Shown here one piece after another: positions 53,423-63,173 of a DNA stretch of 64,000 bases. Source of the DNA: Pseudomonas prosekii (GTDB taxonomy: Bacteria; Pseudomonadota; Gammaproteobacteria; Pseudomonadales; Pseudomonadaceae); assembly GCF_900105155.1 (NCBI RefSeq), contig NZ_LT629762.1:4492501-4556500 (forward strand), read 5' to 3'. The position numbers and the translations under genes were made by a program. Below the pieces are notes generated by a model. It did no database searches. It was not told where the DNA came from and saw only the letters and a program-made list of their open reading frames with translations. Numbering within the stretch: the stretch's first letter is position 1; each line of letters opens with the position of its first letter.

Positions 53423-54673
53423 TCAATCCCAGCTCAAAGCCCCACCAGTCTGATACTCAATAACCCGCGTCTCAAAGAAGTTCTTCTCTTTCTTCAAGTC
53501 CATAATCTCGCTCATCCAAGGGAACGGGTTAGTCGTCCCTGGATACTCTTCCTTCAAGCCAATCTGCGACAGACGACGGTTAGCGATGAACTTGAGGTAG
53601 TCCTCCATCATCGCCGCGTTCATCCCCAATACACCGCGAGGCATGGTGTCGCGCGCGTATTCGATCTCAAGCTGAGTGCCTTGCAGAATCATCTGCGAAG
53701 CTTCTTCCTTCATTTCGGCATCCCACAAGTGCGGGTTTTCGATTTTGATCTGGTTGATCACGTCGATGCCGAAGTTCAGGTGCATGGATTCGTCGCGCAG
53801 GATGTATTGGAACTGCTCGGCGACGCCGGTCATTTTGTTGCGACGGCCCATGGAGAGGATTTGGGTGAAGCCGCAGTAGAAGAAGATGCCTTCCAGAACG
53901 CAGTAGTAGGCGATCAGGTTGCGCAGCAGTTCTTTGTCGGTTTCGACGGTGCCGGTTTCGAACTTCGGATCGGAGATCGAGCGGGTGTACTTGAGGCCCC
54001 AAGTGGCTTTTTTCGCGACCGATGGGATCTCGTGGTACATGTTGAAGATCTCGCCTTCATCCATGGCCAACGATTCGATGCAGTACTGGTAGGCGTGGGT
54101 GTGGATCGCCTCTTCGAAGGCCTGGCGCAGGATGTACTGGCGGCATTCCGGGTTGGTGATCAGGCGGTACACGGCCAGGACCAGGTTGTTGGCAACCAGC
54201 GAGTCGGCGGTGGAGAAGAAGCCGAGGTTGCGCATGACGATGCGGCGCTCGTCGTCGGTCAGGCCTTCCGGGTCTTTCCAGAGGGCGATGTCGGCGGTCA
54301 TGTTGACTTCTTGCGGCATCCAGTGGTTTGCGCAACCGTCCAGATATTTCTGCCAGGCCCAGTCGTACTTGAATGGCACGAGTTGGTTGAGGTCGGCGCG
54401 GCAGTTGATCATGCGCTTTTCGTCGACAGCGACACGGGCGGAGGCGCCTTCGAGTTCAGCCAGACCTTCAGCGACGTCGAGGTTGTCCAAGGCAGCCTTG
54501 GCACGCGCGATCGCGGCGGAGTCGGACGCGGTCACGGCACGCGCTTCTTGGGCGGCGACGCCACCGGCGGTGTCGAGGCGGTCCATGTTGGCTTCAGTCG
54601 CGTGGCCGGCGTTTGCGCCTTTTACCGCTACTTCGCCTGTGTCTTCTTTGTCGAATTCGTCCCAGCTCAGCAT
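53423..54673 (-). CDS. nrdB: Ribonucleotide reductase class Ia, beta subunit
   Basis: Holds the di-iron tyrosyl radical that drives reduction of ribonucleotides. The 416-residue protein has the metal ligands in ALWKDPEG (Asp), [12 protein letters not shown] (Glu, His), [11 protein letters not shown] (Glu) and [11 protein letters not shown] (Glu, His). The radical Tyr lies four residues after the first ligand His (EAIHTHAY). The ATG at 54673 follows AGGAGACGACACGTC; the longer frame upstream is not coding. Its partner nrdA is not next to it and is not in the window. An NrdR-like box lies at 55098. Confidence 0.95.
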   Translation of the reverse strand: MLSWDEFDKEDTGEVAVKGANAGHATEANMDRLDTAGGVAAQEARAVTASDSAAIARAKAALDNLDVAEGLAELEGASARVAVDEKRMINCRADLNQLVPFKYDWAWQKYLDGCANHWMPQEVNMTADIALWKDPEGLTDDERRIVMRNLGFFSTADSLVANNLVLAVYRLITNPECRQYILRQAFEEAIHTHAYQYCIESLAMDEGEIFNMYHEIPSVAKKATWGLKYTRSISDPKFETGTVETDKELLRNLIAYYCVLEGIFFYCGFTQILSMGRRNKMTGVAEQFQYILRDESMHLNFGIDVINQIKIENPHLWDAEMKEEASQMILQGTQLEIEYARDTMPRGVLGMNAAMMEDYLKFIANRRLSQIGLKEEYPGTTNPFPWMSEIMDLKKEKNFFETRVIEYQTGGALSWD

Positions 54674-55186
54674 GACGTGTCGTCTCCTGCGTGAGGGCCA
54701 GTTGCCCGTGTGATGGTTTTTCACACGGTCGTACTGGCCGCGTTGGATCTTAAGGAATCGTTTTTTGCAGCAGCTATACGCAGGCATCAAACAGAATTTT
54801 GTACGGAAAACCCGAAGCCGCCTCGGTGCGCAGAAACGTGAAAAGCGTCTGCCTGGGCTTCGGATGCCTGCCTGTCCCTGTAAGGGAATATTGCAGGCCC
54901 GTTTGAGGCCGCATTATAGGGAAAAAAACCGGCGTGTGGTGCGACGAATCGGCGCTGAGAACGGTAGGCGAGGGCGGGTATTTGGGTCGGAGCGAGGGTT
55001 TACAGGGCTTTGACTGGGGATCGACTGCGAAGATTTTTTTTTGCTAATTTTTGGCGAGGCGTATTTTTGATCAAAAAACAGCCAAAAATACGGTTTTTCA
55101 CTATATGTTGTGTTTTGCGAGGCTTTTCGATGCCCTCAGACACAACTGAGCCCGACCGAAGTCGGCGAAGGCTAATCAGCCAAATG
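54674..55186. other. 513-base nrdB upstream region
   Basis: No supported gene. It contains the NrdR-like box at 55098-55113 and AT-rich tracts around 55030-55100 where a promoter could lie. The long distance from the box to the nrdB start implies a leader of 300 bases or more. Confidence 0.5.
55098..55113. promoter_or_regulatory. NrdR-box-like palindrome
   Basis: TCACTATATGTTGTGT matches 14 of 16 positions of the NrdR box consensus as I recall it (ACACWATATATWGTGT). The usual second box, about 31 bases away centre to centre, is not visible on either side. Confidence 0.5.
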
Positions 55187-55441
55187 TCAGCTGAAAGTGG
55201 CCGAGTTGGTGCGTTCGAAACCATCAGCCGCGAAGGTCGCCGAACCGGTTTTGTCGTAGCCATCTTCAGCGACGGTAGCCGAGCCGGTGCGATCGTAGCC
55301 ATCTTCAGCAACTGTGGCGGAGCCGGTGCGATCGTAACCATCAGCAGCGACTGCCCAGCCGGTGCGGTCAAAACCATCAGCGGCGAAAGCGCTGCCGGCC
55401 AGTACGGAGAGGGTCAGGGCGAGGATCAGTTTGGTTTTCAT
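55187..55441 (-). CDS. Small exported tandem-repeat protein
   Basis: An 84-residue precursor: signal peptide MKTKLILALTLSVLAGSAFA with cleavage after AFA, then a mature part of 64 residues made almost only of five repeats of about 13 residues with the pattern DGYDRTGSATVAE (variants DGFDRTGWAVAA and DGFERTNSATFS). No Cys. GGAGCTACCACC precedes the ATG. Function unknown; I recall similar small repeat proteins in other Pseudomonas genomes but no experimental role. Confidence 0.82.
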   Translation of the reverse strand: MKTKLILALTLSVLAGSAFAADGFDRTGWAVAADGYDRTGSATVAEDGYDRTGSATVAEDGYDKTGSATFAADGFERTNSATFS

Positions 55442-55631
55442 GGTGGTAGCTCCAGGTTCGTTGGCGTTTTGTGCCTTGGGTGTGGAAGTAATACTACGCC
55501 AGTGAATTTGATTAAAAAGCGCAAATAATCGCACTAAACAATCGTATTATTCGATCTATACGGTTCGGCGCTTCAGCTACCCAATAGAGCGGGCAGTTGG
55601 GTCGAACCGTTTAGAGGGGAAGTGCGGGAGA

Positions 55632-55895
55632 TCAGCCGTTAGAGCAGCCGTTGCCCATAACGCTGTAACGCAGGATGTGGCGCTGACCTTTGGAATCGTC
55701 GTATTCCATTTTCATCGGGACAACTTCACAGACATTCGGGATTTCGCTCATGGACACAACGTTGGCGATGTCCAGGTGGGTGGAGTAAGTGTATTGCTCT
55801 TCCACCGGTTGTTGCTGCGCGAAATCAGTCGGGGCCTCGTCTGCCATGGCGGTTAAGCACATGCTGCTGAGGGCCAGAACTAATAAAGCTTTCAT
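55632..55895 (-). CDS. DUF2790 family exported protein
   Basis: An 87-residue precursor with signal peptide MKALLVLALSSMCLTAMA and a mature DUF2790 domain: YTYSTHLDIANVVSMSEIPNVCEVVP, then YDDSKGQRHILRYSVMGNGC. Two Cys residues probably form a disulfide. The family is specific to Pseudomonas and relatives; some members respond to copper or other stresses, but the role is unclear. AAAGGTAAATTTGAA precedes the ATG. Confidence 0.88.
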   Translation of the reverse strand: MKALLVLALSSMCLTAMADEAPTDFAQQQPVEEQYTYSTHLDIANVVSMSEIPNVCEVVPMKMEYDDSKGQRHILRYSVMGNGCSNG

Positions 55896-56301
55896 TTCAA
55901 ATTTACCTTTCTGAGGTCGAGTGGGGTCACGCAATCTTTTTGGGATTGCGTGTGGAACTTCAGTACTTGGTTTTTTGATTAACTGCCTTCGTGGGGGCTG
56001 CAACTTGGTTAATCAGGTTTGCCTTGTTGGCGAGGCTGATTTTAGGCGTGAGGGTTGGATTCATATACCCGTGCTTTTGATAAACACCTTTCGCAATTCC
56101 CGTAACAATCAGTAATAAGTCAAAAAATCGCAGGTCCCGGTGCGGGGTTGCGGGCCAGTCAATGCAGGGGTTTTGCGGATTTCGCGAGGTATTCACCACG
56201 GTTTGCAGGGGCTTGTTACTACCATCGTCGAATGGTTCTATAGGCCCGGCCCGGCTACAACAGGGTCATACAAAAACAACTATTCCACCGAGGTAAGAAA
56301 G
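55896..56301. other. 406-base region between DUF2790 gene and acsA
   Basis: It holds the divergent promoters of the two genes and AT-rich stretches (about 55960-56130). Open frames here are short and antisense to one another; none has a convincing ribosome site. Confidence 0.5.
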
Positions 56302-58257
56302 ATGAGTGCGGCTTCTTTGTATCCCGTTCGTCCCGAGGTAGCAGCCAATACGCTGACTGACGAGGCCACCTATAAGGCCATGTACCAGCAGTCGGTCGTC
56401 AACCCGGACGGCTTCTGGCGCGAACAAGCTCAGCGCCTCGACTGGATCAAGCCTTTCACCACGGTGAAACAGACTTCCTTCGACGATCACCACGTCGACA
56501 TCAAATGGTTTGCCGACGGCACACTGAACGTTTCCTACAACTGCCTCGACCGTCATCTGGAAGAGCGCGGCGATCAAATCGCGATTATCTGGGAAGGGGA
56601 TGACCCGTCCGAGAGCCGCAACATCACCTACCGCGAACTGCACGAACAAGTGTGCAAGTTCGCCAACGCCTTGCGCGGCCAGGATGTGCATCGCGGCGAC
56701 GTGGTGACTATCTATATGCCGATGATTCCCGAAGCCGTGGTCGCCATGCTGGCCTGTACCCGGATCGGCGCGATTCACTCGGTGGTGTTCGGTGGTTTCT
56801 CGCCGGAAGCGCTGGCGGGGCGGATTATCGATTGCCGTTCCAAAGTGGTAATTACGGCCGATGAAGGCGTTCGTGCCGGCAAGAAGATACCGCTGAAGAC
56901 CAATGTCGACGACGCGCTGACCAACCCGGAAACCAGCAGCATTCAGAAAGTCATCGTGTGCAAGCGCACCGGCGGCGACATCAAGTGGAACCAGCATCGC
57001 GACATCTGGTACGAAGACCTGATGAAGGTGGCGGGCAGCGTTTGCGCGCCGAAAGAGATGGGCGCCGAAGAAGCGCTGTTCATCCTTTACACCTCCGGTT
57101 CCACCGGCAAACCGAAAGGCGTGCAGCACACCACTGGCGGTTACCTGCTGTATGCGGCCATGACCCACGAGCGCGTGTTCGACTACCGCCCGGGTGAAAT
57201 CTACTGGTGCACCGCCGACGTCGGCTGGGTCACCGGCCACACCTATATCGTCTATGGCCCGCTGGCCAATGGCGCGACTACCGTGCTGTTCGAAGGCGTG
57301 CCGAACTATCCGGACATCACCCGGGTGGCGAAGATTGTCGACAAGCACAAGGTCAACATCCTCTACACCGCACCAACGGCAATCCGCGCGATGATGGCGG
57401 CGGGTAACGCTGCAGTCGAAGGCGCTGACGGCAGCAGCCTGCGCCTGCTGGGTTCGGTGGGTGAGCCGATCAACCCGGAAGCCTGGGATTGGTACTACAA
57501 GAAGGTCGGTCAGTCGCGCTGCCCGATCGTCGACACCTGGTGGCAGACCGAAACCGGCGGCAACATGATGAGCCCGCTGCCGGGTGCCCATGGCTTGAAA
57601 CCTGGTTCGGCTGCTCGTCCGTTCTTCGGCGTGGTGCCGGCACTGGTGGACAACCTGGGTAATATTCTGGAAGGCGCCGTTGAGGGCAACCTGGTGATTC
57701 TGGATTCGTGGCCGGGCCAGGCGCGCACGCTGTATGGCGACCATGACCGTTTTGTCGACACCTACTTCAAGACCTTCCGTGGCATGTATTTCACCGGTGA
57801 CGGTGCGCGCCGTGACGAGGATGGTTATTACTGGATCACCGGTCGCGTGGATGACGTGCTGAACGTTTCCGGACACCGCATGGGCACGGCCGAAATCGAA
57901 AGCGCGATGGTTGCGCACCCGAAAGTCGCCGAGGCGGCGGTGGTTGGCGTGCCGCACGACATCAAGGGGCAGGGCATTTATGTCTACGTCACGTTGATCG
58001 GCGGCGAAGAGCCGAGCGAGCAACTGCGTCTGGAACTGAAGAACTGGGTGCGTAAAGAGATTGGCCCGATTGCTTCGCCGGACGTGATTCAGTGGGCGCC
58101 GGGGCTGCCGAAAACCCGTTCAGGCAAGATCATGCGGCGGATTCTGCGCAAGATCGCGACCGCCGAATATGACGGCTTGGGCGATATTTCGACCTTGGCG
58201 GATCCAGGCGTGGTGCAGCATCTGATTGATACGCATAAGACGATGAACGTCGCGTAA
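56302..58257 (+). CDS. acsA: Acetyl-CoA synthetase
   Basis: Activates acetate with ATP and CoA through acetyl-AMP. The 651-residue protein is of standard length. It contains the P-loop [11 protein letters not shown] (near residue 264), [10 protein letters not shown] (near 411), the hinge [21 protein letters not shown] (key residues GRVDD, GHR) and the C-terminal [12 protein letters not shown]. The lysine of that last motif is the regulatory acetylation site in this family. The ATG at 56302 follows GAGGTAAGAAAG. A terminator follows at 58278. Confidence 0.96.
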   Translation: MSAASLYPVRPEVAANTLTDEATYKAMYQQSVVNPDGFWREQAQRLDWIKPFTTVKQTSFDDHHVDIKWFADGTLNVSYNCLDRHLEERGDQIAIIWEGDDPSESRNITYRELHEQVCKFANALRGQDVHRGDVVTIYMPMIPEAVVAMLACTRIGAIHSVVFGGFSPEALAGRIIDCRSKVVITADEGVRAGKKIPLKTNVDDALTNPETSSIQKVIVCKRTGGDIKWNQHRDIWYEDLMKVAGSVCAPKEMGAEEALFILYTSGSTGKPKGVQHTTGGYLLYAAMTHERVFDYRPGEIYWCTADVGWVTGHTYIVYGPLANGATTVLFEGVPNYPDITRVAKIVDKHKVNILYTAPTAIRAMMAAGNAAVEGADGSSLRLLGSVGEPINPEAWDWYYKKVGQSRCPIVDTWWQTETGGNMMSPLPGAHGLKPGSAARPFFGVVPALVDNLGNILEGAVEGNLVILDSWPGQARTLYGDHDRFVDTYFKTFRGMYFTGDGARRDEDGYYWITGRVDDVLNVSGHRMGTAEIESAMVAHPKVAEAAVVGVPHDIKGQGIYVYVTLIGGEEPSEQLRLELKNWVRKEIGPIASPDVIQWAPGLPKTRSGKIMRRILRKIATAEYDGLGDISTLADPGVVQHLIDTHKTMNVA

Positions 58258-58277
58258 GCAGCTGTTTTGATGTGTTG

Positions 58278-58312
58278 AAGCCCTGCCAGGTGTTATCTGG
58301 TGGGGCTTTTTA
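58278..58312 (+). terminator. Terminator after acsA
   Basis: AAGCCCTGCCAG and CTGGTGGGGCTT form a stem with one internal mismatch pair, ending in TTTTATT. Confidence 0.8.
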
Positions 58313-58345
58313 TTGACTGGGGTTCTTGGGGTGGTTGTGCGGGCC

Positions 58346-58440
58346 TCATCGCGAGCAAGCCCGCTCCCACCGTTGATCTTCAGCGAACATAAAATCCGTG
58401 CCGGGCGCAGATCCCTTGTAGGAGCGAGCTTGCTCGCGAT
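58346..58440. repeat. REP doublet, GAGCxxGCTCGCGA family
   Basis: An inverted unit (ATCGCGAGCAAGCCCGCTCC) and an upright GTAGGAGCGAGCTTGCTCGC unit, downstream of the acsA terminator. Confidence 0.85.
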
Positions 58441-58749
58441 AGCGACCTGTCAGGCACCACATCAACAACGTCCAATAATTATCGGCTTCACTCGTAGGCC
58501 ATTTCCCACTGTTACCGCCATCGATGAATGTGTCTGAATGTGTAACCGCCCGCACGAATCCGGGGCATTGGGAAACGCACAGCCCCGTTTCAGAGCGTCT
58601 AAACCGCGGGTGAAAAATAAGACACCACGCTGTACTTGCCGGATTAGAAGGGTTTGCCAATAATAGGCCCGCAATTTGCAGCATAGATCGGTTTACAATC
58701 TTTTGCTCTTGCATGAATTTGCAGGGCTGTCAACGTGTCCAAGTGGCTT

Positions 58750-58796
58750 TCTCGGTGCATCTGTAATTAGTTGTCGCATTGAAGAAATATCGACTT
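58750..58796 (+). promoter_or_regulatory. Candidate ArgR binding region before aotJ
   Basis: TGTCGC at 58772, then 8 bases, then AA at 58786: an exact match to the Pseudomonas ArgR half-site as I recall it (TGTCGC-N8-AA). A weaker direct copy, TCTCGG-N8-TA, starts 21 bases upstream, the spacing of tandem ArgR half-sites. argR lies at the end of the same gene cluster. Confidence 0.6.
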
Positions 58797-58954
58797 CGGA
58801 CCTGTCGTTAGAATGCCGATCACTCGCTCGTCGTCGCTCGCGCTGAATCAGCGTGGGTTTTGCATGACGCAGCAGCGCTTTTCGATTTCACCCATTCGCA
58901 TATTGGGCTGTTGCTCACTCTGCCGTTTTTGCCCTTTACCGATGGAGTCCCGAG

Positions 58955-59728
58955 ATGAAGAAACTTGTGCTGCTTGGCGCCTTGGCACTGTCCGTGCTGT
59001 CCCTCCCAACCTTCGCCGATGAAAAACCCCTGAAGATCGGTATCGAAGCGGCTTACCCTCCGTTCGCCTCCAAGGCACCGGACGGCAGCATCGTTGGTTT
59101 CGACTACGACATCGGCAACGCTCTGTGCGAGCAGATGCAGGTCAAGTGTGTGTGGGTCGAGCAAGAGTTCGACGGTCTGATCCCGGCACTCAAAGTGCGC
59201 AAGATCGACGCGATCCTGTCGTCCATGTCGATCACTGAAGATCGCAAGAAGTCTGTCGACTTCACCAACAAGTACTACAACACCCCGGCCCGTCTGGTGA
59301 TGAAGGCTGGTACTCAAGTCAGCGAAGGCCTGGCTGAGCTGAAAGGCAAAAACATCGGCGTGCAACGTGGTTCGATCCACGAACGTTTCGCCCGTGAAGT
59401 GCTGGCGCCACTGGGTGCTGAAATCAAACCTTACGGTTCGCAGAACGAAATCTACCTCGACGTCGCTGCCGGTCGCCTCGATGGCACCGTGGCCGACGCC
59501 ACGCTGCTGGATGACGGCTTCCTGAAAACCGACGCTGGCAAAGGTTTCGCGTTTGTTGGCCCGGCCTTCACCGACGTCAAATACTTCGGCGACGGCGTGG
59601 GTATCGCAGTCCGCAAGAACGACGCGCTGAAAGACAAGATCAACACCGCGATCACGGCCATTCGCGAGAACGGCAAGTACAAGCAAATCCAGGACAAATA
59701 CTTCGCCTTCGATATCTACGGCAAGTAA
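58955..59728 (+). CDS. aotJ: Arginine/ornithine ABC transporter, periplasmic binding protein
   Basis: A 257-residue solute-binding protein with a signal peptide ([21 protein letters not shown]) and the lysine/arginine/ornithine-binding core. Ligand-site segments are [45 protein letters not shown] and [27 protein letters not shown] precedes the ATG. It is the first gene of an operon ordered aotJ, aotQ, aotM, aotO, aotP and then argR, as in P. aeruginosa (established knowledge). Confidence 0.93.
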   Translation: MKKLVLLGALALSVLSLPTFADEKPLKIGIEAAYPPFASKAPDGSIVGFDYDIGNALCEQMQVKCVWVEQEFDGLIPALKVRKIDAILSSMSITEDRKKSVDFTNKYYNTPARLVMKAGTQVSEGLAELKGKNIGVQRGSIHERFAREVLAPLGAEIKPYGSQNEIYLDVAAGRLDGTVADATLLDDGFLKTDAGKGFAFVGPAFTDVKYFGDGVGIAVRKNDALKDKINTAITAIRENGKYKQIQDKYFAFDIYGK

Positions 59729-59748
59729 CACGTCCCGGCGACAAGTCC

Positions 59749-59793
59749 GAAATGGCGCAAGCAACAGGATCTCTGCGGTTTGCGCCATTTTTT
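59749..59793 (+). terminator. Hairpin with T run between aotJ and aotQ
   Basis: AAATGGCGCAA and TTGCGCCATTT form an 11-base stem around an 18-base loop, followed by TTT. It should let only part of the transcripts continue, so the binding protein is made in excess over the membrane subunits. Confidence 0.75.
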
Positions 59794-59819
59794 CATCCCA
59801 ACTTTCGAGGACCTGAATC

Positions 59820-60509
59820 ATGTTGAAAGGCTACGGGGCTGTCATCCTCGATGGCGCATGGCTGACGCTTCAGCTCGCCTTGTCGTCCATGGTCCTGGCC
59901 ATTGTTCTGGGCCTGATCGGCGTTTCGCTGCGTCTGTCCCCGATCCGCTGGCTGGCGTGGCTGGGCGACCTGTATTCCACGGTGATTCGCGGGATTCCCG
60001 ACCTGGTGCTGATCCTGCTGATTTTCTACGGTGGTCAGGACCTGCTCAACCGCGTCGCGCCGATGCTCGGATTTGACGACTACATCGACCTGAACCCGTT
60101 GGCCGCCGGTATCGGCACCCTCGGTTTCATCTTCGGTGCGTACCTGTCGGAAACCTTCCGTGGCGCGTTCATGGCGATTCCCAAGGGCCAGGCCGAAGCC
60201 GGCATGGCGTACGGCATGAGCAGTTTTCAGGTGTTTTTCCGGGTGTTGGTGCCGCAGATGATTCGCCTGGCGATTCCGGGTTTTACCAACAACTGGCTGG
60301 TCTTGACCAAGGCAACCGCGCTGATTTCGGTGGTCGGGCTGCAAGACATGATGTTCAAGGCAAAGCAGGCGGCCGATGCCACCCGCGAACCTTTCACCTT
60401 CTTCCTCGCAGTGGCGGCGATGTACCTGGTCATCACCAGTGTTTCGTTGCTGATATTGCGTCAACTTGAGAAGCGCTACTCGGTAGGCGTAAGGGCGGCT
60501 GATCTATGA
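59820..60509 (+). CDS. aotQ: Arginine/ornithine ABC transporter, permease subunit
   Basis: A 229-residue inner-membrane permease with about five hydrophobic segments. The family EAA loop appears as MAYGMSSFQVFFRVLVPQMIRLAIPGFTNNW (key residues G.S..Q.F..V..PQ). The N-terminal TLQLALSSMVLAIVLGLIG is typical of HisQ-like subunits. Its stop overlaps the start of aotM by four bases (ATGA), so translation is coupled. Confidence 0.92.
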   Translation: MLKGYGAVILDGAWLTLQLALSSMVLAIVLGLIGVSLRLSPIRWLAWLGDLYSTVIRGIPDLVLILLIFYGGQDLLNRVAPMLGFDDYIDLNPLAAGIGTLGFIFGAYLSETFRGAFMAIPKGQAEAGMAYGMSSFQVFFRVLVPQMIRLAIPGFTNNWLVLTKATALISVVGLQDMMFKAKQAADATREPFTFFLAVAAMYLVITSVSLLILRQLEKRYSVGVRAADL

Positions 60510-61204
60510 TCTTCGACTACAACGTCATTTATGAGGCCTTGCCGCTGTACTTCGGTGGCTTGCTGACGACGCTCAAACTGCTGGCGATTTCGTTGTTCTT
60601 CGGGCTGCTGTGCGCATTGCCGCTGGGCTTGATGCGCGTCTCGAAAAACGCCGCCGTCAACATGACCGCCTGGCTGTACACCTACGTGATTCGCGGCACG
60701 CCGATGCTGGTGCAGCTGTTTTTGATCTACTACGGTCTGGCGCAGTTCGAAGCCGTGCGCGAAAGCGTGTTGTGGCCGTGGCTGTCCAGCGCCACGTTCT
60801 GTGCGTGCCTGGCGTTCGCGATCAACACCAGCGCCTACACCGCCGAAATCATTGCCGGCAGCTTGCGCGCAACGCCTAACGGCGAGATCGAAGCGGCGCG
60901 GGCGATGGGCATGTCGCGCTACAAAATGTACAAGCGCATTCTGCTGCCGTCGGCCCTGCGCCGGGCGCTGCCGCAGTACAGCAACGAAGTGATCATGATG
61001 TTGCAGACCACCAGTCTGGCGTCGATCGTGACCTTGATCGACATCACCGGTGCCGCGCGCACGGTCAACGCCCAGTATTACTTGCCGTTCGAGGCGTACA
61101 TCACCGCCGGCGTGTTCTACCTGTGCCTGACGTTCATTCTGGTCAAGCTGTTCAAACTGGCCGAGCGCCGCTGGCTGGGCTATCTGGCCCCGCGGAAGCA
61201 CTGA
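60506..61204 (+). CDS. aotM: Arginine/ornithine ABC transporter, permease subunit
   Basis: A 232-residue permease, the HisM-like partner of AotQ. EAA loop: ARAMGMSRYKMYKRILLPSALRRALPQYSNEVI (key residues AMGMS, LPSALRRALP). The two permeases form the channel, with AotP as the ATPase. The gene begins inside the last codons of aotQ and ends one base before aotO. Confidence 0.92.
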   Translation: MIFDYNVIYEALPLYFGGLLTTLKLLAISLFFGLLCALPLGLMRVSKNAAVNMTAWLYTYVIRGTPMLVQLFLIYYGLAQFEAVRESVLWPWLSSATFCACLAFAINTSAYTAEIIAGSLRATPNGEIEAARAMGMSRYKMYKRILLPSALRRALPQYSNEVIMMLQTTSLASIVTLIDITGAARTVNAQYYLPFEAYITAGVFYLCLTFILVKLFKLAERRWLGYLAPRKH

Positions 61205-61205
61205 T

Positions 61206-62318
61206 ATGGAACGTATCGATCACTCATTGCCGTGGAGCCATTTGGGCAGCGAGCGTCATATTTCGGTATTTCGCTTCGGCAAAGGCGAGCGCAAGGCCTA
61301 CATTCAGGCCAGCCTGCACGCCGATGAATTGCCGGGCATGCGCACCGCGTGGGAGCTGAAAAAGCGCCTCACCGAACTCGAAGCGCAAGGCTTGCTCAAC
61401 GGTGTGATCGAGCTGGTGCCGGTGGCCAATCCGCTGGGCCTCGGTCAATTGCTTCAAGGTAACCATCAGGGGCGTTTCGAGGCCGGCAGCGGCAAGAATT
61501 TCAACCGTGATTTCGTCGAACTCAGCGCGCCGGTGGCCGCTGCGGTGGACGGGCGTCTGGGCGATGATCCGCACGCCAATATCCGTTTGATCCGCCAAGC
61601 CATGAGCGATGCGCTCGCCGCATTGCCGCCGGCAGCGAGTCAGTTGCAAGGCATGCAGCGCGTGTTGCTCAGCCACGCCTGCAGCGCTGACGTGGTGCTG
61701 GATTTGCACTGCGACGCCGAAGCCGCGCTGCACATGTACGCCTTGCCGCAGCATTGGCCGCAATGGCGTTCGCTGGCTGCGCACCTCGACGTCAAGGTCG
61801 GTTTGCTGGCCGAAGATTCCGGCGGCAGTTCGTTTGACGAAGCCTGTTCGCTGCCGTGGCTGCGTTTGTCGCGGCTGTTCCCGGACGCGCAGATTCCGCT
61901 GGCGTGTCTGGCGACGACGATTGAATTGGGTGGCCAGGCTGACACCGGTCGCGCCGAGGCTGAGGCTTACGCCGAAGGCATTCTGGCGTTCCTCGCCGAG
62001 CAAGGCCTGATCAGCGGCGAATGGCCGAAACCGGCGCACGACGCCTGTGAAGGCATGCCGTTCGAAGGCACGGAATTGCTCTTCGCGCCGCATCCTGGCG
62101 TGGTGAGTTTCTTGCGCAAGCCGGGTGAGTGGGTCGAGGCCGGCGACGAGATTTTTGAAGTAATCGATCCTTTATCCGATCGCGTCAGCACGATCTGTGC
62201 TGGTACGTCCGGGGTGCTGTTTGCCGTTGAACGGCTACGTTATGCCCAACCCGGTTTCTGGCTGGCCAAGGTGGCGGGGCGCGAAGCGCTGCGTCACGGG
62301 CGCTTGCTCAACGACTGA
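61206..62318 (+). CDS. aotO: Succinylglutamate desuccinylase/aspartoacylase family protein
   Basis: A 370-residue zinc carboxypeptidase-like protein. The metal site reads ASLHADELPGM (His38, Glu41) with a second His in VVLDLHCDAE near residue 166, as in AstE and aspartoacylase. The C-terminal domain (FAPHPGVVSFLRKPGEWVEAGDEIFEVIDPL, key residues GVV, G..V..G) looks like a lipoyl-type fold. It is embedded in the transport operon in the position of aotO; its role is not established and uptake is reported not to need it in P. aeruginosa, as I recall. Confidence 0.9.
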   Translation: MERIDHSLPWSHLGSERHISVFRFGKGERKAYIQASLHADELPGMRTAWELKKRLTELEAQGLLNGVIELVPVANPLGLGQLLQGNHQGRFEAGSGKNFNRDFVELSAPVAAAVDGRLGDDPHANIRLIRQAMSDALAALPPAASQLQGMQRVLLSHACSADVVLDLHCDAEAALHMYALPQHWPQWRSLAAHLDVKVGLLAEDSGGSSFDEACSLPWLRLSRLFPDAQIPLACLATTIELGGQADTGRAEAEAYAEGILAFLAEQGLISGEWPKPAHDACEGMPFEGTELLFAPHPGVVSFLRKPGEWVEAGDEIFEVIDPLSDRVSTICAGTSGVLFAVERLRYAQPGFWLAKVAGREALRHGRLLND

Positions 62319-62345
62319 CTGACTGTTTTTGTGAGAACCGACCGC

Positions 62346-63110
62346 ATGTACAAACTTGAAGTCCAAGACCTGCATAAACGCTATGGCAGTCACGAAGTGC
62401 TCAAGGGTGTGTCCCTGAAAGCGGCGGCTGGCGATGTGATCAGCATCATCGGCTCCAGTGGCTCCGGCAAAAGTACTTTCCTTCGTTGCATCAACCTGCT
62501 CGAGCAGCCGCACGCGGGCAAGATTCTGCTTAACAACGAAGAGCTGAAACTGGTGGCCAACAAGGACGGCGCGCTGAAAGCCGCCGACCCGAAGCAGCTG
62601 CAACGCATGCGTTCGCGCCTGTCGATGGTGTTCCAGCATTTCAACTTGTGGTCGCACATGACCGCGCTGGAAAACATCATGGAAGCGCCGGTCCACGTGC
62701 TCGGCATGTCCAAGGCTGAAGCGCGCGAGAAAGCCGAGCACTACCTGAACAAGGTCGGCGTGGCGCATCGCAAGGACGCTTACCCTGGCCACATGTCCGG
62801 CGGCGAGCAGCAGCGCGTGGCGATCGCCCGTGCGTTGGCGATGGAACCTGAGGTGATGCTGTTCGACGAACCGACCTCGGCACTCGACCCGGAACTGGTT
62901 GGCGACGTGCTGAAAGTCATGCAGGCACTGGCGCAGGAAGGCCGGACCATGGTTGTGGTCACGCACGAAATGGGCTTCGCCCGTGAAGTGTCGAACCAGT
63001 TGGTGTTCCTGCACAAAGGCGTCGTCGAAGAAAGCGGCAACCCGCGTGAAGTGCTGGTCAATCCACAATCCGAACGCTTGCAGCAATTCCTTTCCGGCAG
63101 CCTGAAATAA
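62346..63110 (+). CDS. aotP: Arginine/ornithine ABC transporter, ATP-binding subunit
   Basis: A 254-residue ABC ATPase with Walker [10 protein letters not shown] (residues about 36-44), Q-loop [13 protein letters not shown], signature [15 protein letters not shown], Walker [16 protein letters not shown] and the switch His in VVTHEMGF. It is the HisP/AotP type that drives amino acid import. The ATG at 62346 gives the usual N-terminus ([14 protein letters not shown]); an upstream GTG adds five residues. It ends the transport part of the operon; a REP doublet follows. Confidence 0.95.
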   Translation: MYKLEVQDLHKRYGSHEVLKGVSLKAAAGDVISIIGSSGSGKSTFLRCINLLEQPHAGKILLNNEELKLVANKDGALKAADPKQLQRMRSRLSMVFQHFNLWSHMTALENIMEAPVHVLGMSKAEAREKAEHYLNKVGVAHRKDAYPGHMSGGEQQRVAIARALAMEPEVMLFDEPTSALDPELVGDVLKVMQALAQEGRTMVVVTHEMGFAREVSNQLVFLHKGVVEESGNPREVLVNPQSERLQQFLSGSLK

Positions 63111-63173
63111 TCAAGAGTGCCGTTGCGCACCGGGATAGTGCATGCTTCGCCATTTGGCGGCGGTCCACAATCC

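Larger units (their letters stand above)
58313..58954. other. 642-base region between acsA and aotJ
   Basis: It contains a REP pair (58346-58440), the ArgR-like half-sites at 58750-58796, and the aotJ promoter region. A minus-strand open frame at about 58462-58714 is discussed under findings but not called. Confidence 0.6.

Noticed and set aside
54674..54790. N-terminal extension of NrdB
   Set aside because: The extra 39 residues (Arg/Lys-rich, with CCKK) are unlike NrdB, and a strong ribosome site lies just before the ATG at 54673.
56266..58023. A 585-residue open frame antisense to acsA
   Set aside because: Shadow of acsA, whose motifs are complete on the plus strand.
58813..59022. Short plus-strand open frame overlapping the start of aotJ
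   Set aside because: It overlaps the signal peptide of aotJ in another frame and has no ribosome site or family pattern.
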